64,000 nucleotides of DNA from positions 89,841-153,840 of the forward strand of contig JAFJTR010000072.1 in assembly GCA_022559985.1 (NCBI GenBank). The letters are read 5' to 3'. Below are positions 41,541-53,650 of the stretch, piece by piece (the first letter of the stretch is position 1; each line of letters begins with the position of its first letter). The position numbers were made by a program, and so were the translations under genes. The stretch comes from Parastagonospora avenae f. sp. tritici 18332-5. Lineage: Eukaryota > Ascomycota > Dothideomycetes > Pleosporales > Phaeosphaeriaceae. A model generated the notes under the pieces. That model was not told the DNA's origin, did not search any database, and worked only from the letters and a program-made list of their open reading frames with translations.

Positions 41541-43545
41541 TTACGCATAACGTACTAATACCCTTGGACTGGTGCGAACATCCTGTATTAGCGACATACC
41601 GCGGGAATGCATCCCTTCATCAACTGCAGGGTGATTTATTGATACCAGCTCTCTACGAGCGAGATCAGGTGACGTGCCAGGAAGGGGACTTCGAGGCAGC
41701 GGTTTTTGTGTTCTCATGTTGTTACTTGGTGACAAAATTTGAGCGTTCCGTTGGCTGAGAGCACTTCCTGGCGTAACAACTGGACCCAGCGCTACTGGTG
41801 GTGGTTCAGCTTTCGGCGCAGCGCTCGAGAAGTAATCGTTGATTGCAGCACCCATAGGTGAGACTAGTTCTTGAACGGAGTAATGTCTCCGTTTCGAGAT
41901 CGGCGAGATCGTTGTAGATTGGGGTGAGCTTGGGTGGTAGGCTGGACTGAGTTTGGAAGGCTGTGTGATGATGGCTGGTTTGTAGAAATCTTGACCTGTA
42001 GGTTGCCGTCCGGTAGGCGATATAGCAACAAGAGCTAGATGAGTATGGAATGAATTCGGCGGATGGAGGTCGTTTGACAGCGTAGACTGCGGAAACAGTG
42101 AGAGCAATCTCGCTGGCCTGGCTGAGCTGGGAGGAGAGAGGCTGCGGCTCGAATAGCATGAGCTTGCCGTTGGCGGCCTGGGACTATGCGTCTTGGGGGG
42201 TGGAGTAGGCTGATTCTGGTTGGGGACTAATGAGTGCATGGAAAGCAGTGGGGTGCAAGATGGAGACAAGGCGAAAGAACTGGCTGTGTGTGGACTTGCG
42301 ACGTCGGTCGATCGTGGAAGAGACTTGCTGCGCCCCGGAATATTAATAGTCAGCCCATGACGGATAGCTGACCCGCTCCGTGCTGTTGAAGGTCGTAGGT
42401 CGAATTGTGGAGACGTGAGAGGACTAAGGGGTGATGGCGTGGGAATCTGCGGCGACCTGTGTGGTACACGCTCATAATGCAGGCTGGCAACCGCATTTGA
42501 GTTCCAAGACCTAAGAATCTTCGATTTCCTTTGTCTACGACTCCATAGTGGAGATGGCTTAGGCGAATGTAGCTCGGCTTGAGATTCAGTCGTCGTTGGC
42601 GAGCCCTCTAGGCGCCTAATAAATACCATGTATGGTATGCAGGCCGTGCATACGCTAAGGCACACATGGACCTGCGAGAGGATAGCTGGTAGCCATAGTT
42701 CACTATTGGGTCGAGAATCGAGGTGGCTATGGGATGTGAGGGTATCGAACCAAATCAATCGTATCAACGAAGCGGCCGCAACAAGCGCTCGAGGACTGAA
42801 GCAGGCCACGACAGCCATATTACGTGAATCTCTCAGTCGCTTGTTTATTACCATGCTCACTGACAGCATGATCATAGCTACCTCGGTGGACATGTCGATG
42901 ATGCAGTAGACCATCCAAAATGCTCGCTGATCATGTCAGTATCCGATCTCATTCACCATGCTTTCGGGCTATTTGCTTACTGTATTGAAGCATCGTAGGG
43001 AGCTTGACTCCCAAGTTGTTGGCAATCGGCACTGGAAGGCGATGGCAACTATCGACGCGATGCTCCAGAAAGAAACAAAAGTCGCAAAACCGGCTATCGC
43101 TTTTTGGTGCATGCGCACAACGGATAGAACGGTGTAAAAGAACAGAAGTAACGAGATTTTCGAGAAGTAAAGTGATGAAATGTAGAGGAAGTCGGAAGCG
43201 TAGTTGCCTTTCATGAGGACACTGGCACGCTCAATGGCCAAAGGACCCGGATAACCAAGGCCTTTGAAGGCAAGCAGAGAGGTTGTAACCGATAGAGCGA
43301 TTGCGAAAATCTGTGAGTTTAGCCTGAGGACTCTATCCATAATTTGAAGGACTTACAGTTGCCATGAAGATGAGGAAGTCATCTAGCGCGACCTTTTGTA
43401 ATACGACTGCTTTCACAACTTGACGAGCGAAAAAGACAGATACTGTGACCCCTAGAATTATCCATGTCGCTAAAAGGACGTTATCTGATCTATCCTGACT
43501 TTCCGCGTTTGTTCCTTGTGTTGCAGTGGCTGTGGACAAATACAT
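41541..43545 (-). CDS. PTH11-like/fungal rhodopsin-domain receptor with long tail
   Basis: Three exons on the minus strand (43545-43357, 43310-42981, 42926-41541), introns 46 and 54 bp with GTAAGT/GTAAGC donors, all phase 0. The product is 634 aa. Seven hydrophobic helices are consistent with the fungal rhodopsin-domain (Pth11-related) family: WIILGVTVSVFFARQVVK, VALDDFLIFMAT, LYFSKISLLLFFYTV, FWSIASIVAIAFQC, FWMVYCIIDMSTEVAM, LPAILSQVHVCLSVCTACIP. No CFEM domain precedes it. The cytoplasmic tail of about 330 residues is Ser/Pro-rich and disordered, with repeated SP/TP sites. Pth11 proteins act as surface sensors upstream of cAMP/MAPK signalling in some pathogens. The ligand is unknown. Confidence 0.85.
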
Positions 43546-45623
43546 GCCGGTACCAAAACCGTGAAGTCAAGTGTATGATGCAAAAAGAAATGATAAAAAG
43601 ATTGAGATCAAGTACACGGAAGAAAAAACGAACATAGGAAATGTAACGGCGAAATGGGGCGCTTTTCGTATTGACAGTGATGTTGACTGTGAACAGAACG
43701 ATGAGGAACGAAAGTACAAGCAACCCCAGAGTAGCCTCGTAGTTAGCACAGCACAATCAGGTACTTAAAAATAACCAGGGGCTCTTCCGAGATCAGACAT
43801 GAGACGCGACACGCTCAGAATATCACCAAGACATATTCTCGTCGAGGCACACTACGAACAGCAGCTCGGCAAAGGTGGTCGTTGACGATTCCACTCCAAA
43901 ATGAGACTAGCAGGAAATACATTCTAGTCCTGCGAGCTAAACATGGAAAACACCACTGCTGTGTAATGGTAAGCGCATAGGCGAATGAAAGCTCTCGCGT
44001 CATCCACCTATTCTTGGGGCCATAAGCGCCAGCTCTCATCTGCAGAGCGAATCATGGTGTGCAGCGTGCTGACATGCAGGACAGGGCTACGCATCCTTTC
44101 TTATCGATACCGGCGGATAAATGCTCTTTCGCAAAATTGGCAAAGTCTGCCCAGTTGCATCTAGCATATCCATAATCGCATGTGAAATGCAGTGTGAATG
44201 GTAGAGTCGGGAGGTTCGCTCACACGCTCAGTACCTCGACGTTTAGACCCGCAGCGAGTATGCATGTCGAATCTAAGAAACGATACAGTTGATGCGCTGC
44301 CAATTGCCAGGTTGCCAGTCCGTTTGCTGTTCGCAAAACTTCGGCAGTTGCCTTCCAAGATTCAGTCGTGGATCACGACTTCCAAGAAGGGAGGGAACGG
44401 CCCGTAATAACAATGGGCGGGAGATTGCTCAAATGCGCACGCACCATGGTTCAGAGCCATGAATTGATGTTCAATGGATTCAGCTGCTGACATCGAGCAC
44501 GGTGTCTTACTTGTATCCTGGGCTGTCTCAGGTCTTCGGGCACCGAACAACAGTCACTGTCTTTATCCTCTCTACACACTCATTGTCCAGTATGTACCAA
44601 GGTACGTGACTCTTTTCGGCTTTCGAACCGTCGCCCTGAAGCTGCATCGGCTCGGGGTTGGTGATTTCGAGATCTATAGGGCGAGATGTGAAAATTGCGA
44701 AGAGGCGCTGAAGTAACAGTAGTGCGAGACACCCGAGCAGTAAGTGTCGAATTTCAGATAGGCTCCTTGTGTACTTTTAGAAGTAACCCACCTACTAGAG
44801 ATCGCCCAGTTGTGTGATGTTTATGAAAGCCACGGCTCGTCTAGTACCGAAGCGAGGTTAATGGTGTGGTGCTATGGTGAGACGATCTGACAGCAGATTC
44901 GAGGATCAAAGTTACATTCAATTCGAATTAGTTTATGAAGCACCACGTCAACGCACCCGGATTCGAACGTTGACTGAGTTGAGAAGGTCCTTTGGCTTCG
45001 TTCTGTTGTCGATCATTTCTTTAAAGGGCTGTTCGGCGTTTCTACCGTAGTTGCTGGGCGCCTTCGGTCAGCACAGCACACCCCAGGATTCTGTTCTAAG
45101 GCGTCCTAGATCATCAGTGGAAGCAAAACAGAATGCATGGAGCTGCAAAGTTACCCGTATCGCTTGACGAAATACAAAGTGCGGTTTGAGGTAATGAACG
45201 TACCTGTGATAAGAAAGCACGGAAGAGAGTCGCACAACACTACATAACAAGGGTATAACATATGGGTGCTGCATCCGCATTGATCTCAAGTCCAGCATTC
45301 CGGGGCCGAGTACATTGACTAGACACCGCTCGGCGATATTCTCCAGCTTGCGAAGTAAGTCAACAGAGTTTGATCAGAAGGCCCTTCTGAGATGAGAACG
45401 CACTTTCTAACCAGTTAGCCATGCGATCATCGCGGATGTACTTGCTTAACAACACAGCTACAGCCTATTGTTTATCTTTGTGCCAGTGCAACTTTCTCCT
45501 GGGTGACACAACTCTGTCCGCATGTGCACATAGGACTGAATAATACTCTGCTATCAACTTTCGGTGCCAGGAACTTCTTCTTATCTCGGTACTTTTTCAG
45601 AGCTCATCTATTGCATAGCAACC
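43546..45623. other. Long intergenic region
   Basis: Two kilobases with only short frames and no recognisable product on either strand. At about 44956-44974 there is a match to a tRNA T-loop (gttcgaatcc on the minus strand), but no cloverleaf can be folded around it. The first 200 bp is the receptor promoter; the last 100 bp leads into the UstYa-like gene. Confidence 0.45.
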
Positions 45624-46580
45624 ATGGCCAAGGATTCCTTGGATGAATCGGAACGTTCCCTCTTCGATCACAGGTCTGCTAATCACAATCCTCAAGAATC
45701 TGGTTATCTCACTTCTCGGGGTCTCTTGTTGAAATGGGTCTCCGGGTCGATGCTCATTTTACTTCTCCTCAACGCTATGACTCTTTACAAAGTCATGCTA
45801 GAGGCTAGCAGAGGTCCCGCGCATCATTGTAACATCTCTAGCGCACCAAAGGCAGATGTCTTTGCTCTATCTGACAGGACTGGAGCGGTACCGTACTGTA
45901 GGCCCAAACCTCCCAACCACACCTTTTGGTACATGGTTAAGACCCTTTGCAGTTCCGACACAGCTTCGAGTTTTTCAAAATGAGTCTCGTTGGCAGATTG
46001 AAGCACCTATATCTGCATCCGACGATGATATGAATACGCTAAGGTCAGCTTGGGTGGAGTCATTACCCAGTGAGTACAACCTGAGTCTCGCTTAAGTTCC
46101 TCTTTTGATATGATTCCAAGGTGACCAGTACGTTCGCTTGAACAATGTGGACGAACATCTAGTTCCGCCGCCTCTAGTTGATCCTCCAAATGATGGTGCG
46201 AGAGCTTACGTAGTTTCGGTTCTACACCAAATCTACTGCCTGGGAAGTCAAGCCCCTTTCCTGCGAAAGCTAAAGCTAATTCGCGGTGTAGGAGTCACTT
46301 CAGATGGCTTTGTACCGCTCAATTTGAGGCCAACTTATTATCCTAGACGTAGAGATGAAGTCTTTTGTAGAACATTTCAATCACTGCGTTGGTCAGTACA
46401 GCTCATTCATACTCCATGCTCAACGCTCACCTTTGCACAGCGTATCTGCGCGAGTCCATTACATGCTGCGCAGATACAGCACTAGAAGCAGATAATCCTC
46501 GCGCCAGAGGCATGGGTTCGACGCATATTTGCAAGGACTACCAGGGCTTACTAGCATGGGCAAGCAAAAACAGCCCGTGA
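45624..46580 (+). CDS. UstYa-like (DUF3328) protein
   Basis: Five exons: 45624-45897, 45953-46069, 46121-46285, 46329-46391 and 46441-46580, introns 43-55 bp. The third intron is the least certain. The product is 252 aa. The N-terminus is cytoplasmic and charged, then one transmembrane helix (WVSGSMLILLLLNAMTLY), then a lumenal domain with the family's two metal-binding-type motifs: VLHQIYC (HxxxC, usually HQLHC) and EHFNHCVAYLRESITCCAD (HxxHC), ending THICKDYQGLLAWA. UstYa-family proteins are oxidases that cyclise or modify fungal ribosomal peptides and other metabolites. No repeat-containing precursor, UstQ-like tyrosinase or other biosynthetic gene is seen nearby. The first motif has Ile-Tyr in place of Leu-His, removing one His. 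Confidence 0.8.
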
Positions 46581-47136
46581 ATAGCAAGAAAGAGAAGGGT
46601 AGAGATGTTGATATGGCTTTATGACATGAATGTGATGGATTTCAAAGGTGAATGAGTTCTCTTGTTCGACAATTCATCACAGCGGTGCGTTTGAGCCATA
46701 GGATCAAAGCCATTTGGTTGTGATGTTCAGCGTTTGCTAGAAACCATTCCAAGGTTGTCTATCGTCGGCCGGTTGGCAGCTTCATCGGATGCGGCGGGCA
46801 AACAGGGGTTTAAAATCTGCCGTTTGATCGTGTGGAGATTAATGGGTATCATTTATCGGATCATTGTAACGAAATTCATGGTTAGTCACGTCATAGTGTT
46901 TCCAAATTGCGGGGAAAGTGGGGCACTGATGTAAGTGTAAGTGGAGTCCTGGCGGTGAAGTGCCCGCAGGCGCCAAGCCGCCGGGCGGACGAAATTTGAC
47001 CAAGTGCATCTGTAGACTATCATACCTACTCGCTCGGCCGAGGTCGAGAGGTTATCAGACTTATACTTCTAGTTCCTCTTCTGTGACGAGGAGAACGATA
47101 CCTGGACTGGTATCAATAGCATACGCCAAGACAACA
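46581..47136. other. Intergenic
   Basis: No gene is seen. Includes the 5' leader and promoter of the tannase-family gene. A frame is open upstream of its ATG (from 46960) but lacks coding character. Confidence 0.5.
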
Positions 47137-49016
47137 ATGCTAGCCTTCTGCGCAGTAATATTGCTGCTGCATACTCTAGTGGTTGCTGCTGTCGGTAATG
47201 ATGCGCCACGATGCACCTCCAAAGCCTTTACCGACCCGCAGATTGGTCGTGGCGTTACCATACTCTCGATCAAAGCACAGCCCCAGTACAACTTTACGAG
47301 TGACCAAGGAGCACCTTGGCAGCCTGCCCTGAACGGTCTGGACTTTTGTCAGGTTCGCGTTTTCCTTACGCATCAAAAGAAGGATGATGTCGAACTCGAG
47401 ACTCAAGACAAGGTGCTTGTCGAAATTTGGTTGCCACTCGATGCGAACGATTGGAATGGACGTCTGCAGGCAACAGGTGGTGGAGGCTTTGCGACAGGCA
47501 TGTTTGGGGCACATCTAGGTTTGTTCATTTGGGTCTCACCTTTACCGTTATCTAACGCTCTTTAGGTGACGCTATCAAGAAGGGATGGGCTGCGGTCTCT
47601 ACAGATGGCGGACACGATCCCGCCATTGGCAAATTCTGGGACGCCTCGTGGCTTTCTACGAATACTAAGGCACATGATGGGCGGAGCGGAACAAATGGCA
47701 ACAGGGACGTGAATTGGGGTTTGCTCCACAACTTTGCATCTCGCAGTACGATCGACCAGATTCTCATTGCCAAAAGCATCACCTATAAGTACTATGGGTC
47801 GAAACCGCATCACTCTTACTGGAATGGATGCTCGACTGGAGGAAGACAGGGGTACGCTGTGGCACAAAAGTACCCTGAGCTTCTTGATGGTATACTGGCG
47901 ACAGCCCCAGCCGCGAGTTTCGTGAATCTGGTCGTTGGTGAACTGTGGCCACAGGTTGTGATGAACAGGGCAAAGATTTATCTGTCCAATTGCGAACTGG
48001 AATACTTCCGATACCAAGCAATCAAAGCTTGTGAGAGTGAGTTTGACTTGAAGACGGGCATACTCGAAGACCCTCAGGCGTGTGAGTGGTCACCAGCAAG
48101 CCTGGTTGGCGAATCATTCGAGTGCGAAGGGCAGCAAGTCACCGTTTCTCAAGAGATGGCTGAAGTCGTACAAGCTATCCACGATGGACCAGGCAGCACG
48201 GTTGCCGACAAGAAATTTACTGGACTCGCTTGGGGAGTGCCAATGACGGCTCTTGCAGATATCACAACAGCCGAAGATGGCACCCGCTCTCCAAATCCCT
48301 TCAGCATCCCCACGAATTGGCTGCGGCAAGTAATCCTCCAGGACGAGGATTTTGACTTCTCTACGCTAGATGAAGACCGCTGGCATTCACTCTGGGTGTC
48401 AGCATTGTCTGAATTTGGTGGCATCCTCAACACTGATGACCCGGATCTTTCTAAATTACGAGACTCAGGAACTAAAATGCTCACCTGGCACGGAATCGAC
48501 GATCCGGTGATTCCATATCAGCATACCACCGAGTATAGACGGAAGGTTGAGGCTATTATGGGTCCTGGTGTTGATGACTATTATCGCTTGTTCCTTGCGC
48601 CTGGCGTGTTGCACTGTGGCGGCGGTGTCGGCCCGGTTCCAAAAGACCCTCTGGACACGCTTGTGAAATGGGTCGAAGACAATGAACAACCTGAAACTCT
48701 GGAAGCCGAAATCGTTGGTGCAGATGGAGATCTTGTCACCAGGAACCTTTGCATTTATCCTGCTGTTGCAAGGTATATCGGAATCGGAGACCCTAAGCGA
48801 GCTTCGACATGGACTTGCGTTGGCGGCACTGAAAGACCATCTACAGCCGAGCAGATCGTAGAGAGCGAGTTTGACTACGGAAGTATGCACCAAGCTCCAT
48901 TGGTAGGTGGCGACCACGAGAACAAGCCAGAGAGGGAATCAGGCCGCCCTGAGGAGATCTTAGTAGGGCTCAAAGATCGCATCGAAGGCCTCGGACTGGG
49001 TCTACACGCGGAATGA
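47137..49016 (+). CDS. Secreted tannase/feruloyl esterase (FaeB-type)
   Basis: Two exons, 47137-47518 and 47566-49016, intron 47 bp with a CTAAC branch. The product is 610 aa with a signal peptide (MLAFCAVILLLHTLVVAA). Tannase-family motifs: GGGGFATGM, GWAAVSTDGGHD, the nucleophile elbow GCSTGGRQGYA, acid Asp in HGIDDPVIPY and His in HCGGG. The paired Cys before the Ser and beside the His are expected for the stabilising disulfide of this family. The enzyme hydrolyses phenolic esters in plant cell-wall polysaccharide or tannins. The C-terminal 100 residues form an extra charged extension ending LGLGLHAE, longer than most family members. Confidence 0.92.
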
Positions 49017-49447
49017 GACCATGACAACCTCATTCGTGGCCTGGACAGACCCATCGCTGCAGTTTCCCTCGAAGCCAACGAAAATCGGTCGGCGGCAGAG
49101 CTATGTTACGTCCAGCCGGCGTAAAGTTGCAGATGACATTAGCAAGCGCATTGCAACTGCCGCCGAGCCATGCTTCGGAGAATTTCGATTGATGTGGGAT
49201 CCAACCGAGAACCGCTGTGAACTATATTGGTGGAAGATGATTGCTCAATTTGACTTCCGCGGGGAATAGCCTGTACCAGAATTTATCCATCATCACTCAT
49301 TTACTACCGCTTTAAGTGACGTTCACTGTTCTGCGATACATATAATCCTGGCATTTTGCTTGTTACCAAGCCACATAAAGGGCGGTGTTGGCATTGCGAA
49401 GACTGATTGTAGCAAAACGACACTGACCCAAAGAGGCTTTTCAAAAA
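49017..49447 (+). other. Intergenic with small open frame
   Basis: An 82-codon frame (49021-49269) starts right after the tannase stop and ends in FRLMWDPTENRCELYWW... It looks weakly protein-like but has no promoter or leader. It could be a leftover 3' coding piece. Otherwise nothing. Confidence 0.35.
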
Positions 49448-50881
49448 ATGCGCCTGAGCATCTCCGTTCTCGCCCTTTTTATTTATGCTTGTGCTGTAAG
49501 GGCGCAATGGCCTGACGACCCTGACGACAATAGTCCAGGGTGGCCAGACGAACCGCCTGACGATGACCCACCACCATGGCAGCCAAGACCTACATGGCGA
49601 CCAACGCCCACACAAAGGCCCACTACTGCTTCAGCTGCTCCAGTTCCAAGTCCCACAGACGATCCCGAGGATCCACCGGCACCAATATTCACTGGCGTCG
49701 ACACTTTCGACAATGCGACAGTGTATCAACCAGACGATTCGACGCACTACCTCACATCTCCACGCACAGAGAACCTGCCGAACAACACAATTCTAGCGGT
49801 CTGGAACGACTCCGCTCAAACAAGCGGCACGCTACAGATCTACCAATCTACAAACAATGGATTCTCCTGGTATGCACACGGCACTGCAAAATCGGCTACC
49901 TCGGGAAGGAAACTTCTTGAGCCACATCTCGTTTTTGTGCCATCACTAGGCGATGATACTAATATAACGCTACTGGTTGTCAATGCTGTAGATGCCAAAA
50001 GTACCAACATTGAGCTCTACGCATCAACAGATCTCGGTGCTACTTTTGACTTTGTGAAGCAGATAACCAAAGGAGGTGTGGCTGGCCTGAAAGCTGTGGG
50101 AGAGCCCCATATAGTTTTATAGTAGGTCATGCTGATGAGTAAAGCCGGATATTAGATTATATGCTAAGCCTCGACCAGCAACAACCGCTTGACTATTTAC
50201 TACTCCGATCAAGGAGATAGCAAGCATAGACAGAAGATATCACAAAAGTCAACAAAAAGTATCTATGGGTCCTGGGGCGGTGCTACCGACGTAGTTGCGT
50301 CCAGTATCTTGGCAGATCAAAACGGCATGGGAAGTGTCGCAAAGGTAGGCCAGTCGTTTGCGCTGTGACAAGACAAACCAATGACAGAGTTTGCAGCTCA
50401 CAAACAATCAATACATCATCGTCTTTGAGTCGGAAGAAACCGGCAATGGTACCAGCCCCTTGAGTTCCGTGAAATTCAAAGTCGCCACATCGCCCGAGGG
50501 TTTTGGCACAGCGAGTACGCACGGTATCATCACGGCCACTGGCATCAAGCCTCAAGGTGCTCCTTCCGTTACATGGTCTTCGATTGGTGGTAAAAATGGT
50601 ACCGTCGTTGTTTCTGGCTCGACATCAAATCTTTTATTTGTCAACCAGGCACTTGGACAAGGGCTTTGGAGAGTTATTTCAACAACCGCAGCCCGTGCTT
50701 ATGGGCGAGAGGTACACGCAGGTACGATTTCCTGCACGAAATGTGTGTATTACGCTGACAGCTTGTAGTGCCTGATACAAGAGCACTGCGCATTACTGGT
50801 GGCTCGGAGACTACTGACGAATCAAGCGACATCTTGGTAACATACATGAACTTCGAGGAAGCTCTTGTGGCTGCTGAGTAG
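49448..50881 (+). CDS. Secreted BNR/Asp-box (sialidase-fold) protein
   Basis: Four exons: 49448-50121, 50179-50344, 50397-50721 and 50769-50881, introns 57, 52 and 47 bp with consistent phases. The product is 425 aa. Signal peptide (MRLSISVLALFIYACAVRA), then a Pro/Asp/Trp-rich disordered linker of about 60 residues, then a beta-propeller with Asp-box motifs (STNNGFSW, STDLGATF) and YYSDQGD. Fungal proteins of this fold are secreted glycosidase-like proteins of uncertain specificity. The catalytic Arg triad of true sialidases cannot be confirmed by eye, so I do not call it a sialidase. Confidence 0.82.
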
Positions 50882-51560
50882 AGCGAAAATCGTGGAATAT
50901 GACGTATTTTCATTTGCGGAAAGTTGATGTACCCTTGAGAGATAGGTATTCATCATGAACCGACTTCATGCTATTTACAAACCTGGTAGACTGGACTGCA
51001 ATGTCCGAGAACGTTGCATTTCTTTGCAATTTCTGCTGCCCTGAGACTTCTTCCCTAGTTTCTGTGCATCGCGGACTGCCTTGATCCTGCTCATTTGAAC
51101 TTCCTCCGGACATTCCCACATTGCTCGATTCATCACAACACTCTTGCCCCTATTCGCGAGCACAATCTATAACCCGAGACTAGAACCATCAGTCACTGCG
51201 AAGCAATTGGAAGCGATTAATTTTGCCCTAACTTTAGATTGTCGGCTGCCACTTTGAGCCAAGCATCTGTCGAGAGCTCACAGCTCGCTTGGGTCATGGT
51301 AGGCATAGATCCTTAATTGCCGAGAAAGTCTATGAGGACAGCCTTGAACTTCCATCCATAGTTGACTAGCGTTTGGAGATTAGACAATATCAGATCCAGC
51401 ACAGAACAATAGGCTGGAGTATCGACCCCGTCTAACTCTCGATGAATGTTGGTAGGCCTTGTACGACCGTACGGGTGAAGAACAACAACGAGGTTCTTCT
51501 GGTGACTGGTATTGGTATTACTGACCTATGAATGTGGGTACTACTAAGGTATACCTCAGC
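50882..51560. other. Intergenic (convergent 3' ends)
   Basis: Short frames only. No gene is recognised between the BNR gene and the first PRELRD-family member on the minus strand. Confidence 0.5.
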
Positions 51561-52316
51561 TCAGCGCAAGTCGGACCGATGCAGGACCGAGGCAGGTATC
51601 TTGCGCGCAGCGTCAGGTGACAGGATATGTGTATCCCGACAATGATAAAACCTAGTTTCAACCCGAACTTCGAGCGTGAGGTGGCAGTTCAAGCTCTCAA
51701 AGAAATGCAAGCCAGAAAATGTCTCCCTCAGCTGTCGGCAGTGTTCTGGACGTAGTGTCATTGACTGTTCGTTCCAATGCCGGCCACATCCATCCCATAT
51801 CACAATGATCTTGCTGATGAGCTGCTGGAGTTGTAGTCCAAGGTTGTAAGGGTCTTTTCGGACCAGTTTCGAAATGGCTTTTGCTGGAACGGCTGCGTTC
51901 GTGGTGCTATTATATGTCTTTCCGAAGACGAACGGACGCGTGCGGTAAATGTACACAACCAACTTGGCAACGAAGCCGGTGCGCATGAAACTGGGTAGCT
52001 TTACAGCTTTGTTGTTGCTGGTCTTGAAGAACTTGAGTTCGCCATCTTCTTGGGTAATGGGGCGCACGCCGTCTTCCAGGTCCATTAAAAGGTGATAAAA
52101 CATCATGTCGCGAAGCTCCAATAGCATTATCGTCATGAGCAGCCAGGGAAAGCTGCTGATTAACGATTCACAATATTCTTCGAGCGCTTGGGAAGCCCCA
52201 GTGGTCGCATAATTCTGGCGTGCCTCGATCACGGGCAGACTCTCATCGAGGCCTCGCCGGTTGGATTTCGCTTTGCGTACTGTAAACTCCTGGTGGTAGA
52301 CACCATCTTCTGCCAT
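51561..52316 (-). CDS. PRELRD-family protein, copy A (divergent, inverted)
   Basis: Single exon, 251 aa from ATG 52316. It is the only copy on the minus strand. Hallmark: LLELRDMMFYHLL near residue 66, equal to LPRELRDMIYQHL in copy G. Further along, FMRTGFVAKLVVYIYRTRPFVFG matches FLQELVQVYFRTSTFVFG of copy G, and a later LEVRVETRF strand matches LWLYIETRA. So the same fold is present throughout, though sequence identity is low. The family is unnamed to me. The PRELRDxIY start is common in fungal F-box-like/2EXR-type proteins of unknown function. Confidence 0.65.
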   Translation of the reverse strand: MAEDGVYHQEFTVRKAKSNRRGLDESLPVIEARQNYATTGASQALEEYCESLISSFPWLLMTIMLLELRDMMFYHLLMDLEDGVRPITQEDGELKFFKTSNNKAVKLPSFMRTGFVAKLVVYIYRTRPFVFGKTYNSTTNAAVPAKAISKLVRKDPYNLGLQLQQLISKIIVIWDGCGRHWNEQSMTLRPEHCRQLRETFSGLHFFESLNCHLTLEVRVETRFYHCRDTHILSPDAARKIPASVLHRSDLR

Positions 52317-52892
52317 GATCTAAATGACAATGAGAACTTAGTACAGTGATATACGCATTGACCACTATGAAGGTGGCATGAGTAGCGACCTACGATTCTG
52401 CGCGGATGAATTCGCAATGAAGCTCGTTCTACTTCTTGCGATCGTCGTCCATGTCGTCTACGGTAGCGCGAGGAAGGTTACCAAGTGCTTAATCTTTGGG
52501 GACAAGGGCGATGTATTGTGTAAATTTGGAGCGGCAGTGCCAGCGTTGGATCAGGAGTAAATTATTTTAACAATGGATTATGTGACCTTACTACTTGCAG
52601 CCTAGTCCCAATGGCTCCAGTGAAAGCGATCCTAGTGCTGGGTGTAAGCACGTGCAAGTCGCCCCACAGGCCACACAGCCACACTACCTTACAGCAAGTA
52701 GACTCAAATATTCATAGAACAAATATTGCTCAACCGCTCTATCATCACAGCCCATCTCATTGCTCTACCTGGGGTCTTTCGGTGCAACATAACACCCGTT
52801 GGGCGTCTACAATTCATCGCATGCGACGTGACGTCCTGGTGTGAGTTGTACGCATCTTTCCGGCAGAGAATTTTTTAACATCTCACAGAAAC
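52317..52892. other. Intergenic (divergent promoters of copies A and B)
   Basis: Start codons of copy A (minus) and copy B (plus) face away from each other across 576 bp. A 60-codon plus-strand frame (52378-52560) with a hydrophobic core is present but unsupported. Confidence 0.4.
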
Positions 52893-53650
52893 ATGAGGCA
52901 AACTAATTCGCTGTACGAAAATACAAATGTGCCGTCGTTTCTAGAGGCGTCCATCGTAAGACCCGCTAGAATGAGGGCCCAGACCAAGCGAGTGTCGGAA
53001 GCCGAGATCACGAAGATGGTCGAGCTTTACGCACAGAAATCATGCCAGCTTCTCTGTGACAAAGTCATCAACCGAATCTCAAGAGAGTTACGAGATCTTA
53101 TCTACCAGCATGTCGTCAAGGCGGATTGCATATATGTTGGACTGCAATACCTCAGCAACAGGGGCCATCCCTGCGAGAATGAGCGCAATGCGCATCACTG
53201 GGACGTAAGATACGTGGCCGAGCTATGTTAGTCGAGCTTGTGCAAATCTGATATCACCAGTCCATGTTATTCTTCTGGGACACGAAGAGGAATAATGAAG
53301 TTATCGAATCGTTCATGGCATCAGATCCATAGGGCTTGGGTATTAAACCTTTCGAGTATATCTCAAAGGTGAGATTCGACCTTGTCGATGATGTCTTGCA
53401 TTATCATCGACTTAGAGAGACGAGATCGAAATGCACCGCCGCGACACATTACCCTGTTAGATTGACTGCACCATTCAAGGTCTTTGCCAAGTTCCGCTTT
53501 CCTATTCGGGTCAAGTTCTCGATTCGCATACATACCTTCGGGAGCTTAGAGTCCGGCTGCTTGTTTGGCATCGACTTGCACCATACCCTGGAAGAGATCC
53601 TCAAAGACCTTAGACTGCTACATGCAGCTGGCCGTGAATTTACAGTGTAG
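52893..53650 (+). pseudogene. PRELRD-family copy B, inactivated
   Basis: The first part (52893-53231) is open and includes ELYAQKSCQLLCDKV and the hallmark ISRELRDLIYQHV, then HHWDVRYVA, matching HYWDAEYVG of copy G. At about 53220 the frame shifts. The continuation (LVELVQI, then YHQSMLFFWD, then GLGIKPFEYISKVRF) lies in another frame and contains TGA at 53249 and TAG at 53330. Alignment with copies E and G suggests an aromatic residue at both positions, and DP-W-GLG at the second, so TGG-to-TGA and TGG-to-TAG changes fit. After that the frame is open to 53650 (LLHAAGREFTV). One frameshift and two stops make this a pseudogene. Confidence 0.75.

Noticed and set aside
44945..45030. Possible tRNA gene on the minus strand (T-loop-like gttcgaatcc)
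   Set aside because: The flanking bases do not pair as a T-stem and no acceptor or anticodon stem can be folded. It is at best a relic or a chance B-box.
43546..46580. RiPP biosynthetic cluster around the UstYa-like gene
   Set aside because: I looked for secreted precursors with repeated cores flanked by Lys-Arg and for tyrosinase-like or other tailoring genes and found none.
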